64,000 bases of DNA from Pedobacter sp. WC2423 (lineage in GTDB: Bacteria > Bacteroidota > Bacteroidia > Sphingobacteriales > Sphingobacteriaceae), in assembly GCF_040822065.1 (NCBI RefSeq), contig NZ_CP162005.1:5914384-5978383 (forward strand), read 5' to 3'. Position 1 is the first letter of the stretch. Each line of letters begins with the position of its first letter. Positions 17,501 to 26,236 of the stretch are shown piece after piece. The notes beneath the pieces are model-generated. The model was not told where the DNA came from. It was given only the letters and a program-made list of their open reading frames with translations, and searched no databases. The position numbers and the translations under genes are program-made.

Positions 17501-18895
17501 CTAATTCCACCCGCCACCTAATGCGCGGTATAAATTGACCACTGCATGTAATTTCTGACTCTGATCATTGATACCTTTGAGTTCTGCAGTCAGCAGATGC
17601 TGTTCAGCAGTCAGTACATCTGTATAATTTGTGTTTTTACTGTAATTCAGCAGTTCCTTATTAAAGGATAATGCTTTCGTTAAAGCGGTTAACTGTTTTT
17701 GCCGCTTACCAGCTTTTTGTGTGGCAGACTGGTAAACAGCTAATGCATCGGATACCTCCTGACTTGCTTTTAAAAGAGATAATTCAAAATTATACAGCGC
17801 TTGATTTTGCTGCGATTGTGCAGTCTTTAACTTTGCCTTATTGATGCCTCTGTTGAAAAGTGGTTGGGTCAGGCCACCAGCAATATTCGCAAATAAACCT
17901 GCACTATTAATCCACTCCTTAAGGGTAAGGCTGGAAAAACCTCCTGCTGCGGTAATGGTTAAAGCAGGATAGAAATTGGTCTTTGCGACATTAGTACGTT
18001 CAAATGCAGCTCTGAAAACATACTCTGCCTGTTGCACGTCTGGTCTGTTGGCTAACAACTGAGCAGGAATACCGGGCTTTAAATCATAATCCAGTTTTTG
18101 CTGATGTAATGATGTTCTTTCAACTTTCCCTGGTGCTCTGGCAAGTAATACGCTTAACGCATGTTCTGTTTCTTTGATTTTTTGCTCGATATCAGGAATA
18201 GCCAGATCTGCCTCATAATAATTAGCTTCACTTTGTACAACTGCGACCCCGTTTAATACAGAGCTTTCAAAAAGAAGTTGAATAGCTTCTGCATCAGCCT
18301 TTCTGTTTAAGGCCGTTTTTTGTGTCACAGCCAGCTGTTCGTCCAGCGTTAGCAAATCATAATAGTAATTAGCAATGTTGGCTATCAGTTGTGTTTGTAT
18401 TGCTCTTTTCGCCGCATCAGAAGCTAGCAGTTCCGCTAATGATGCCCGTTTTTCACTGCTTAATTTACCCCAGACATCAATTTCCCAGGCCGTTGTAATC
18501 CCGAAATCATACTGCGTAGAATTGTCGAAAATTCCAAAGCTCTGCGGATAGGCAAGCTTGGATTGCTTTACCGAAACATTGGTATTAACCTCAGGCAAAA
18601 AAGCAGCTTTACTCATTCTTAAATTTGCCTTTGCTTCATTGATCCGCTCAATCGCGATCTTCAAATCAAAATTCGCTTGTAAACCTTGTAAAATTAAATG
18701 GTTTAATACGGTATCAGTGAATATGGCTGACCACTTTAAAGCTGCCATACTTGTCGTATCTGAAAGACCTGCATCGCGGTAAGCCGGCGCAGTAGAAATT
18801 GCGGGTTTGCTATAAGGCCTGGTTACCTTACAAGAACTCCATAAGCCTGAAACGATCACTAAAGGAATCAGGAAAGAGTGATATATTTTTTTCAT
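17501..18895 (-). CDS. RND efflux outer-membrane factor (NodT/OprM-type lipoprotein)
   Basis: TolC-like outer-membrane channel of tripartite efflux pumps, with two OEP repeats rich in long coiled-coil helices (for example IAIERINEAKANLRMSKAAF and IKETEHALSVLLARAPG). The start is set at the Met before KKIYHSFLIPLVI, giving a lipoprotein signal ending in LWSSCK. An upstream in-frame ATG at 18934, 2 bp after the pump gene stop, would add 13 residues and bury the signal. Last gene of the adaptor-pump-channel operon. Confidence 0.92.
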   Translation of the reverse strand: MKKIYHSFLIPLVIVSGLWSSCKVTRPYSKPAISTAPAYRDAGLSDTTSMAALKWSAIFTDTVLNHLILQGLQANFDLKIAIERINEAKANLRMSKAAFLPEVNTNVSVKQSKLAYPQSFGIFDNSTQYDFGITTAWEIDVWGKLSSEKRASLAELLASDAAKRAIQTQLIANIANYYYDLLTLDEQLAVTQKTALNRKADAEAIQLLFESSVLNGVAVVQSEANYYEADLAIPDIEQKIKETEHALSVLLARAPGKVERTSLHQQKLDYDLKPGIPAQLLANRPDVQQAEYVFRAAFERTNVAKTNFYPALTITAAGGFSSLTLKEWINSAGLFANIAGGLTQPLFNRGINKAKLKTAQSQQNQALYNFELSLLKASQEVSDALAVYQSATQKAGKRQKQLTALTKALSFNKELLNYSKNTNYTDVLTAEQHLLTAELKGINDQSQKLHAVVNLYRALGGGWN

Positions 18896-18936
18896 CTGTT
18901 TATCTGTTTTTACTTTGTCAGCTGAACCCGACATGA

Positions 18937-21900
18937 TTAAATAATTTCCGGAAGCGGTGAAGGGGCATGTTCAGGCAGGTGTACGCCTGATATTTTTTCA
19001 TGTAAACCCTGGAAAAGAATAAATAATACAGGAATTACAAATACACCAAACAGGGTACCGATCAGCATTCCACCAACAGCGGCTGTTCCGATTGATTGAT
19101 TACTTAATGCACCAGCGCCCGTAGCCAGCATTAATGGAATCAGTCCGAAAATGAAGGCAAAAGAGGTCATCAGGATCGGTCTTAACCTGGCCTTTGCACC
19201 ATAAATAGCGGATTGGGTAATGCTTCTGCCGCTTAATCTGTGCATTAAAGCAAATTCAACGATCAAAATGGCATTTTTTGCCAGTAGTCCAATCAGCATA
19301 ATTAAACTGATCTGCAGGAAGATATTGTTATCTATACCGAATAGCTTAGCAAAGATAAATGCACCTGCTAATCCTATCGGTAAAGACAATAATACCGCCA
19401 TTGGCAGGATATAGCTCTTATATTGTGCACTTAACAGAAAATAGATAAAGATCAGACACAATGCAAATATTAAGGTCGTCTGGCTGCCACTGGAAAGTTC
19501 TTCTTTAGTCAGTCCGGAGAATTCATGAGAATAACCACGACCTAAAGTCTGCGCAGCAACTTCATTGATTGCCCTGATCGCATCTCCGGAACTGTAACCT
19601 TTTTTAGGCGTTCCGGTTACTGTAGTGGAGGTAAACAAGTTAAAACGATTGATAAACTCAGGGCCATAAGTCTTTTTAAGAGTTACGAACTCTGTAATTG
19701 GCGCCATTAATCCTTTATCTGTTCTTACAAACACTTTATTAATATCTGCTTCCTTACCTCTGGAATCGGGGTGAGACTGCATCATCACCCGGTATTGTTT
19801 ACCAAATTTGTTGAAATCTGAAGCGTATAATCCACCATAATATCCTTGAAGTGTATTCAATACAGTCTTTACATTGACGCCGGCATCTTTACATTTAGCG
19901 ACATTTACATTCACTTCCAATTCAGGGAAGCCGATATTAAATGGTGTTGCTGCATACATGATTTCCGGACGCTGATTCAATGCAGTCATGAACTTCCCTA
20001 TGTTTTCCGAGAAATTTGCATAACTGCCACCTGTTTTGTCCTGAAGCTGAACTTCAAAACCATTGTTATTTCCAAAGCCCTGCAAGGTCGGTGAAGCAAA
20101 GAAAATAACCGTAGCACCTTTAATATGGCCTGTTTTGGCAAACAACTGATTGACGATACTGGTCACATCCTGATTTTTACCTTTTCTTTCTTTCCATGGT
20201 TTCAGGCGGATAAACAATGCGCCATAAGAACCACCAAATCCATTAATTAAATCCATTCCTGCTAACCTCGAAGAAAGTTCTACTTCAGGTATAGACCTGG
20301 CTATACTATCCACCAGATTGGTGATTTCTTCTGTACGTTTTAATGTCGAGGCAGGGGGAAGAATGATATCTCCGAAAATAGCTCCACTGTCTTCATTAGG
20401 AACAAATCCAGTAGGGGTGGTCTTGATCAGGAAATAAAATATACCTGAAAATACAGCGATCCCGGCTATAGAAATCCATTTTCTGCGGATCAAAAACCGG
20501 ACTCCTCCAATATATTTATTGGTCACCGCTTCGAATGCAGTATTAAAGCCAGCATAGAATTTAGGTAAGAATCCAGTTGGGCGCGTATGCGCTTCTGGCC
20601 CGTGTGGTTTCAAAAATATAGCGCATAAAGCAGGACTTAGCGTTAAAGCATTGACTGCTGAAATCAGGATAGCCACTGCAAGTGTTAGTCCGAATTGCTT
20701 GTAAAATACTCCTGCGGAACCTGTAATAAAAGTTACAGGCAGGAATACCGCCGACATAATCAGGGTGATCGAAATGATCGCCCCACTGATTTCACTCATC
20801 GCATGCATGGTGGCTTTTTTAGCAGATTTTGCGCCCTGATCCAGTTTAGCATGAACTGCTTCGACAACTACAATTGCATCATCGACCACAATTCCAATCG
20901 CCAGTACTAAAGCGAATAAAGTAAGTAAGTTGATCGTGAAACCAAAAAGCTTCAGGAAAAAGAACGTTCCGATAATGGCTACCGGTACTGCAATAGCAGG
21001 AATTAAAGTCGATCTTAAATCCTGAAGGAAGATAAATACAACAATAAAAACCAGGATAAATGCTTCTGCAAGGGTGGAAATTACTTTCTCAATCGAAGCG
21101 TCAAGGAAATCGTTGGCATTTAAAAAGGTGTGGTAAGTTATACCTGGAGGGAAGTCTTTCGAAGCCTCCTTTAAGATATTTTCACAGGCAATAATCAATT
21201 CTCTTGCATTTGCACCAGAAGTCTGACTAATTGCACCACCAGAAGAAACTTTTCCTTGCGTCATCAAAGAAGTCGTATAATCCTGTGCACCGAATTCTAT
21301 GTCTGCTACATCTTTAAGACGTAATAAACCACCTTGTTTAGCACTCCGAAGAATGATGTCTTCAAACTGTTTAACTTCTTGTAAACGGCCGGTATATTTC
21401 AAGGTATACTGGACAGACTGATTGCTGTTTTCTCCCAATTTACCAGGTGCAGCTTCAATGTTCTGTTCCTTCAGCGCAGCTACAATATCATCCGGGACTA
21501 AGCCCTGATTAGCCATCGCATCCGGTTTTAACCAGATTCTCATAGCATATTCCTGCATGCCGTAAATTTGTGTACTTCCCACACCATTTACCCTTTTCAT
21601 TTGAGGCATAATGTTTATCCTCAGATAATTGTCAAGGAATTTCTGGTCGTAGGCCGGGTTGCTGCTGAATAATAAAAAACTATAGGCTTGACTACTCAGC
21701 TCTTTACTCGTTGTGATCCCAGCTTTAATTACCTCTTCAGGTAGTAAGCTGGTTGCTTTAGTTACCCTGTTTTGTACGTTGATCGCTGCCTGATCAGGAT
21801 CTGTTCCCTGTTTAAAAAAGATTGTAATCGTCGCACTTCCGTTATTACTCGCCGTAGAGGTCATGTAAGTCATGTGCTCTACGCCGTTAATCTGCTCCTC

Positions 21901-22095
21901 CAGGGGAACAATGACGCTTTTCATCACTACATTGGCATTGGCGCCCTGGTATGCGGCCGTTACAGAAACCGTGGGTGGGGCAATATCAGGATATTGGGAG
22001 ATGGGTAAGGAAATTAATCCTAATATTCCCAGGATGACTATAATGATCGATATGACCGTAGACAATACCGGGTTTTCAATAAATTTCTTTAACAT
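18937..22095 (-). CDS. RND multidrug efflux permease (AcrB/HAE1 family)
   Basis: Proton-driven inner-membrane pump of 1052 residues. It starts MLKKFIENPVLSTVISI, the usual first helix, and carries the proton-relay Asp pair in GIVVDDAIVVVEAV and the matching lysine in LAKNAILIVEFA. Large periplasmic loops lie between helices 1-2 and 7-8. Sequence follows the hydrophobic/amphiphilic efflux (HAE1) class, so drugs, dyes, bile-salt-like compounds or fatty acids are likely substrates. 8 bp separate it from the adaptor gene. Confidence 0.96.
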   Translation of the reverse strand: MLKKFIENPVLSTVISIIIVILGILGLISLPISQYPDIAPPTVSVTAAYQGANANVVMKSVIVPLEEQINGVEHMTYMTSTASNNGSATITIFFKQGTDPDQAAINVQNRVTKATSLLPEEVIKAGITTSKELSSQAYSFLLFSSNPAYDQKFLDNYLRINIMPQMKRVNGVGSTQIYGMQEYAMRIWLKPDAMANQGLVPDDIVAALKEQNIEAAPGKLGENSNQSVQYTLKYTGRLQEVKQFEDIILRSAKQGGLLRLKDVADIEFGAQDYTTSLMTQGKVSSGGAISQTSGANARELIIACENILKEASKDFPPGITYHTFLNANDFLDASIEKVISTLAEAFILVFIVVFIFLQDLRSTLIPAIAVPVAIIGTFFFLKLFGFTINLLTLFALVLAIGIVVDDAIVVVEAVHAKLDQGAKSAKKATMHAMSEISGAIISITLIMSAVFLPVTFITGSAGVFYKQFGLTLAVAILISAVNALTLSPALCAIFLKPHGPEAHTRPTGFLPKFYAGFNTAFEAVTNKYIGGVRFLIRRKWISIAGIAVFSGIFYFLIKTTPTGFVPNEDSGAIFGDIILPPASTLKRTEEITNLVDSIARSIPEVELSSRLAGMDLINGFGGSYGALFIRLKPWKERKGKNQDVTSIVNQLFAKTGHIKGATVIFFASPTLQGFGNNNGFEVQLQDKTGGSYANFSENIGKFMTALNQRPEIMYAATPFNIGFPELEVNVNVAKCKDAGVNVKTVLNTLQGYYGGLYASDFNKFGKQYRVMMQSHPDSRGKEADINKVFVRTDKGLMAPITEFVTLKKTYGPEFINRFNLFTSTTVTGTPKKGYSSGDAIRAINEVAAQTLGRGYSHEFSGLTKEELSSGSQTTLIFALCLIFIYFLLSAQYKSYILPMAVLLSLPIGLAGAFIFAKLFGIDNNIFLQISLIMLIGLLAKNAILIVEFALMHRLSGRSITQSAIYGAKARLRPILMTSFAFIFGLIPLMLATGAGALSNQSIGTAAVGGMLIGTLFGVFVIPVLFILFQGLHEKISGVHLPEHAPSPLPEII

Positions 22096-22103
22096 GTTTA
22101 TGC

Positions 22104-23231
22104 TTATTTCGGGGTTGAAGGATTGGTTTTGATTTTCATACCGTCTTTTAAATTACCAAGGCCTTCGGTAACGATCTGGTCGCCTGCGGTCAGTCCTTTG
22201 GTGACCACATAGTTTTTATCTGTAACAGCTTCCATAATGTCAATTGCTGTATGGTGAACGATGTTTTTCTGGTCAACTTTAAAGACAAAGTATTTACCCT
22301 GCAATTCGAATGTTGCAGACTTAGGTATCATAATCGCATTGTTTAACTGGGTTGGGATCCTGATAGCCGCACTTGCGCCACTCCATAATTTACCTTCTGG
22401 ATTAGGAAATACTGCTTTGAAATTTGCAGCACCTGTTGAAGCGTTCAGTACACCACTCAGTGTTTCAATTTTACCTTTTGTGCCGTACATTTCACCGTCC
22501 TGCATCAATAGGGATACCTGCGGCATATGCTTGAACTTTTCATTGACTTTCTGACCATCGTACTGTTTTAAGAATGCGCCTAACTGCTGCTGACTCAGAG
22601 AAAAGTAGGCGTAGATCTGTTTGGTATTGGCAATAGTGGTTAGGGCAGTTTCGGAGGTACTGCTCACCAGGCTGCCTATTTTATAAGGCAGGCTTCCTAC
22701 AACCCCGTTAATAGGACTTACAATATTGGTATAAGCAAGTTTGGACTTCGCTGCCGACAGATCTGCTTTTGCCTGGTTAAACTCTGCTTTTTTTACCTGC
22801 TCTGCATTTTTAGCAGAAGTAAGCTCAAAGGAGTTTACAATTTTCTTTTCTACCAGTATTGTTGTCCTTTGTGTTTGAATGCTGGCAGTTTCCAGGTTAG
22901 CTGCAGCGGCAAGCACGGCTGCATTTTTATTATTCATTTCCTGCTGGAAGCTATTGGCATCTATTTTAAATAAAGGTTGTCCTTTACTCACGATTGTTCC
23001 TTCTGCTACATAAACTTGTTCTATGTAACCATCTACTTTGGAACGGATTTCTACGGTTTGTTCTCCTTGCAGGGTAGTCGGATATTCTGCAAAAAGATCG
23101 GCCTTTTGCGGTGTAAGAGATAAAACGGGGAATTCTTGTATATGCTCCTTTTGCTGCGGGTTTTTAGAATTTCCACAGGAAGATAAAATCAGGCAGGCTG
23201 AAAGGCAGGAGTAAATTAGCGTTGTTTTCAT
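22104..23231 (-). CDS. RND efflux periplasmic adaptor (AcrA/MexA type) lipoprotein
   Basis: Membrane fusion protein linking the pump to the outer-membrane channel. The start is placed at MKTTLIYSCL (23231), giving lipoprotein signal LILSSCGN; an in-frame ATG at 23270 would add 13 residues before it. It has the lipoyl halves (VDGYIEQVYVAEGTIVSKGQ and SPINGVVG), a coiled-coil hairpin between them, and beta-barrel/membrane-proximal regions. First gene of the efflux operon. No TetR- or AraC-type regulator sits beside it. Confidence 0.94.
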   Translation of the reverse strand: MKTTLIYSCLSACLILSSCGNSKNPQQKEHIQEFPVLSLTPQKADLFAEYPTTLQGEQTVEIRSKVDGYIEQVYVAEGTIVSKGQPLFKIDANSFQQEMNNKNAAVLAAAANLETASIQTQRTTILVEKKIVNSFELTSAKNAEQVKKAEFNQAKADLSAAKSKLAYTNIVSPINGVVGSLPYKIGSLVSSTSETALTTIANTKQIYAYFSLSQQQLGAFLKQYDGQKVNEKFKHMPQVSLLMQDGEMYGTKGKIETLSGVLNASTGAANFKAVFPNPEGKLWSGASAAIRIPTQLNNAIMIPKSATFELQGKYFVFKVDQKNIVHHTAIDIMEAVTDKNYVVTKGLTAGDQIVTEGLGNLKDGMKIKTNPSTPK

Positions 23232-23336
23232 CAGTATATAATTGTTGTTTAATGGAGATGAAGCTATCATGTGCTACGCGATTTTGTTCATTTTGGTTGG
23301 TGTTCTGCTGCACATGATGGTTTCATTATGGGGTTT

Positions 23337-23846
23337 TTATAAGTTTTTTTTCTTTTTATAAATCATGACAGGAGAGCCGGCTTCTCCCCACATCAGGCTT
23401 TGTACGTGTTCCATCAGGTAGCCTGTAGCACAGACGTAGATTTCAGGGGGGACTATAGTACTCGCTTTGAGCACCACTTTTTGCTCGTGGAATGTGCTAT
23501 AGTCTATGTTTTTTACTCTTTCCATCCAGATCAGCTCTGCATGATCCTGCTGATTGGCAAAGTAAACCTTGTTAGTAAAAGGCTTAAGCAATGAAGTGAT
23601 ATATACATAAGCCCAGTAAGGGACAATCGCATCATTTGAACAGAAAAGGATCACTTCTTTTCCCGTAAACTGACTCCAGTTGATCTGGATCATGTCTACT
23701 CTGAATACTTTCTCCTTTAACAGGTATTTCTGGAATAAATAAGGGACAAGATCAAAAACTATGTATTCTTGTTTGAGGGGTTTGTAATTAATCAGATCAA
23801 GCGTAACAATACCACTCAATTCTACTTTATTAATAATTTCTTCCAT
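23337..23846 (-). CDS. DUF2480 family protein
   Basis: 169 residues, cytoplasmic, starting MEEIINKVELSGIVTLDLIN, the characteristic opening of DUF2480. Other family blocks are FDLVPYLFQKYLLKEK and VILFCSNDAIVPYWAYVYI. From memory, this family is often found near SUF iron-sulfur assembly genes in Bacteroidota, and here it is divergent from a SufR-like regulator. That suggests, but does not show, a role linked to Fe-S metabolism. Two cysteines are visible (Cys in FCSND and VCATG). Confidence 0.8.
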   Translation of the reverse strand: MEEIINKVELSGIVTLDLINYKPLKQEYIVFDLVPYLFQKYLLKEKVFRVDMIQINWSQFTGKEVILFCSNDAIVPYWAYVYITSLLKPFTNKVYFANQQDHAELIWMERVKNIDYSTFHEQKVVLKASTIVPPEIYVCATGYLMEHVQSLMWGEAGSPVMIYKKKKNL

Positions 23847-24145
23847 TTTGTTTGTGATTGTGTGGGCAGCTTCATTTTATTTTGGGCATAAGAATCCCTG
23901 CCCGCATAAAACATTTGTTAAGGGGTGAAGAATAAACAGGCTGATGAGGGCCTTTTATTGCTTAATTATGGTTTTTTAAAAAAATCAGATGCAGCAGCAA
24001 ATGATCAGGAAGTTTTTCGCATCAGCACGTTCCAATAGGGAACAAGAAATACTGGTTGCTTTTCCGAAGAAGAGAGGACTATAATCGTATGTAATTTTAA
24101 AGGCATAACTATGATTTAAAATATGAATAAGTTCAGCAAAGTTAG
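23847..24145. other. Divergent intergenic region, no gene seen
   Basis: AT-rich spacer between the DUF2480 gene and the SufR-like regulator. The only open frame (23985-24173, minus) has no start context or protein-like composition. It should hold the promoter of the DUF2480 gene, but I could not fix one. Confidence 0.5.
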
Positions 24146-24153
24146 TACTTTTG
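24146..24153 (+). promoter_or_regulatory. Candidate -7 promoter element of the SufR-like gene
   Basis: TACTTTTG fits the Bacteroidota -7 consensus TAnnTTTG exactly. It ends one base before the 12-bp inverted repeat, placing the expected transcription start inside that repeat. No clear -33 TTG is visible. Confidence 0.45.
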
Positions 24154-24185
24154 TTAATAAAACAACTAAACACTTGTTTTATTAA
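24154..24185. promoter_or_regulatory. Perfect palindromic operator in front of the SufR-like regulator
   Basis: TTAATAAAACAA (24154-24165) and TTGTTTTATTAA (24174-24185) are perfect 12-bp inverted repeats with an 8-bp spacer, centre to centre 20 bp (two helical turns). It begins one base after a -7 element and ends 3 bp before the start codon, so a dimeric winged-helix protein bound here would block transcription. Autoregulation is inferred. Confidence 0.65.
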
Positions 24186-24188
24186 TTT

Positions 24189-24803
24189 ATGATGACAAAC
24201 AGATTCCTGATGCTGCTTAAAACCCGTGGTGCCCTAACTGCTTCCGCAATCGCGCAAGAACTTGGCATGACAAAGGAAGGCGCGAGGTTACAATTATTAA
24301 AATATACAGAGGAAGGATTAATCGAAGCTACAAACGAATCCGGTGGGGTAGGCAGACCTAAGCAATTTTTTAGTTTAACAGCCTCAGGGCATGATAAATT
24401 TCCCGATACGCATGCTGAACTTACTGTAAAGCTGATCAATACGATCAGAAATACTTTAGGAGATCATGCATTACAAAGTGTAATGGATGCTAACGAGCAG
24501 ACAGGCAGAGATAAGTATATGCAGGAATTAGCTGCTTTTGATACGCTGGAAGAAAGGATTGCAAAGCTAACAGAAATCAGAAGCCGGGAGGGATATATGG
24601 CTGAATACAGTAAGGATGAGGATGGCTATTTATTCGTTGAAAATCATTGCCCTATCTGCGCTGCTGCAACTTCCTGCCAGGGATTTTGCTCCGGGGAACT
24701 GAATGTATTCAGGTTCGTATTGGGAGAAAAGGTAGCTATTAACCGGTTAGATCATATCGTTTCCGGAGATCGGAGATGTTCTTACCGGATTGCACTTCAA
24801 TAG
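24189..24803 (+). CDS. SufR-like iron-sulfur transcriptional regulator
   Basis: 204 residues. The N-terminal winged helix (residues about 5-65: ALTASAIAQELGMTKEGARL, then GRPKQFFSLT) binds DNA. The C-terminal domain has Cys154, Cys157, Cys163, Cys167 and Cys197 in the arrangement HCPICAAATSCQGFCSGEL…RRCSYRI, close to the cluster-binding region of the cyanobacterial SufR repressor. The likely signal is therefore Fe-S or oxidative status. A perfect palindrome immediately precedes it. Starts at 24189 or 24192 are both possible. Target genes other than itself and the divergent DUF2480 gene are unknown. Confidence 0.8.
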   Translation: MMTNRFLMLLKTRGALTASAIAQELGMTKEGARLQLLKYTEEGLIEATNESGGVGRPKQFFSLTASGHDKFPDTHAELTVKLINTIRNTLGDHALQSVMDANEQTGRDKYMQELAAFDTLEERIAKLTEIRSREGYMAEYSKDEDGYLFVENHCPICAAATSCQGFCSGELNVFRFVLGEKVAINRLDHIVSGDRRCSYRIALQ

Positions 24804-24820
24804 CCTGAGGTTTCTCAGGC
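24803..24820. terminator. Compact hairpin shared by two convergent stop codons
   Basis: GCCTGAG (24803-24809) pairs with CTCAGGC (24814-24820) around a 4-nt loop. It overlaps the stop codons of both the SufR-like gene and the Dabb gene, in an 11-bp gap. There is no strong T run, so its efficiency is uncertain. Confidence 0.45.
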
Positions 24821-25246
24821 ATCTATAGCGTCATAAACAATAACCTTTTCCCATAAGTGACTGCAATTTTTAATGAATTCCAGGTGTATCGGGTGGGTCT
24901 GATAAACAGCCTGTCCGGCCAGGTCTTTAAAGAAAATCAGTTCAGATACAGCCCAGCTGTTATCTACTACATCACGTTTTTCTGTACTGGCTACGATACC
25001 TACTTTAAGATGATTTACTGTTTCTATAGCTGAAAGCGTTTTTACGCCGGCAACCAGCTGATCCCGATCTGCTTTTGAAGCTGGGTTTTTCAACCAGAAA
25101 AAAACATGATGCACTACTGGAAATTCTTCTTTGTTTTTCATTTCTTTATGATTTTCGGCTAACACAGGCATGGCTGCTGCAACTGCGGTTCCCGCAACAA
25201 GAACAGCAGCTGTCCCGATAAATTTTCTTCTGTTTGATTTGTTCAT
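24815..25246 (-). CDS. Dabb (stress-responsive alpha/beta barrel) domain protein with export signal
   Basis: 143 residues. The N-terminus NRRKFIGTAAVLVAGTAVAA has twin arginines followed by a hydrophobic stretch, so Tat export is likely. From about residue 44 the sequence FPVVHHVFFWLKNP…LKVGIVAST is a single Dabb domain, a ferredoxin-like dimeric fold found in stress proteins and some polyketide cyclases. Its start overlaps the upstream EEP gene stop by one base, so the two are one operon. No catalytic role can be assigned. Confidence 0.85.
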   Translation of the reverse strand: MNKSNRRKFIGTAAVLVAGTAVAAAMPVLAENHKEMKNKEEFPVVHHVFFWLKNPASKADRDQLVAGVKTLSAIETVNHLKVGIVASTEKRDVVDNSWAVSELIFFKDLAGQAVYQTHPIHLEFIKNCSHLWEKVIVYDAIDA

Positions 25247-26094
25247 TACTTATCATGTAAGTTTACTTCTACTAAGATAGGAAAATGGTCTGAAGGATAC
25301 TTACCTTGATAAGAATCAGTTAAAATACCCCATCTGTCTGCCTTAAATTCTTTCGTTACAAATACATGGTCTATAATTTCAAATCCATCCAGGTGTTTGC
25401 CGAATTCGTTGAAAGAAGGATTGTTTACATAAGGATATTTAACCTGGCCATAGGTATCTTTCAGGTAACCGGATTTAGCTAAGGTTAAATACCATTCGCT
25501 GTCTTGTCCGCCATTTAAATCGCCTGTAAATACAGCTGGCTCATTTCCTGCAATTTCTTTCATTTTACGGACGATCAGTTTACTGCTTTCTACTCTTGCA
25601 ATCTTTCCCTGGTGGTCAAAATGTGCATTGAAATAATAGAACTTGCTGCCGGTTTTTATATCCTGTAATTCAACCCATGTGCAAATCCGGTTACAACAAG
25701 TGGCATCCCAGCCTAAACCCGGTTGATCAGGAGTTTCTGACAGCCAGAAGTCTCCCTTTTTTAAAAGCTTGAACTTATCTTTTTTGTAAAAAATTGAAGA
25801 GTGCTCCCCGCCGTCTTTTCCATCATCACGTCCACGGCCATAATGTGCATATTCCGGTAAAGCATTGTTAATGTCATCCAGCTGGTTTTTAAATCCTTCC
25901 TGGATCCCAAAAATGTCATATTGATGAAAGCGTAACAGGTTAGCAACAATCGGGGCTCTTTGTACCCATAGATTTCCTATGTCGTCTTTGTTATCATTAC
26001 GCAGATTATAAGTTCCGATAATGAGTCGCTGTGCAAAAAGTTGTGGGCTTAAAAATAAAAGGAAAAGGGCTGTGATACTTGTTTTTCTAATCAT
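25246..26094 (-). CDS. Secreted endonuclease/exonuclease/phosphatase family hydrolase
   Basis: 282 residues with signal peptide ending LFAQ. The EEP fold is clear: GIQEG (metal-binding Glu), YFNAHFDHQG, FTGDLNGG (Asp/Asn pair), and the final SDHFPI with catalytic Asp-His. Such periplasmic proteins may be nucleases, phosphodiesterases or sphingomyelinase-like enzymes; the sequence does not decide. It is the first gene of a two-gene operon with the Dabb protein. Confidence 0.88.
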   Translation of the reverse strand: MIRKTSITALFLLFLSPQLFAQRLIIGTYNLRNDNKDDIGNLWVQRAPIVANLLRFHQYDIFGIQEGFKNQLDDINNALPEYAHYGRGRDDGKDGGEHSSIFYKKDKFKLLKKGDFWLSETPDQPGLGWDATCCNRICTWVELQDIKTGSKFYYFNAHFDHQGKIARVESSKLIVRKMKEIAGNEPAVFTGDLNGGQDSEWYLTLAKSGYLKDTYGQVKYPYVNNPSFNEFGKHLDGFEIIDHVFVTKEFKADRWGILTDSYQGKYPSDHFPILVEVNLHDK

Positions 26095-26236
26095 GATCTA
26101 AATAAATGTGTCTAATATAATGATAGTTTTACTAACTGGGGAGTGTAATTACTTTTCACAGCATTATATGTTTTTATCTTAATATAAACTTTATACAGAG
26201 CAGCTAATTTTACCGCGTACCGATATAAACGTTTTT

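Noticed and set aside
23985..24173. 62-codon minus-strand frame between DUF2480 and the SufR-like gene
   Set aside because: It reads through the operator palindrome and promoter; the product looks random.
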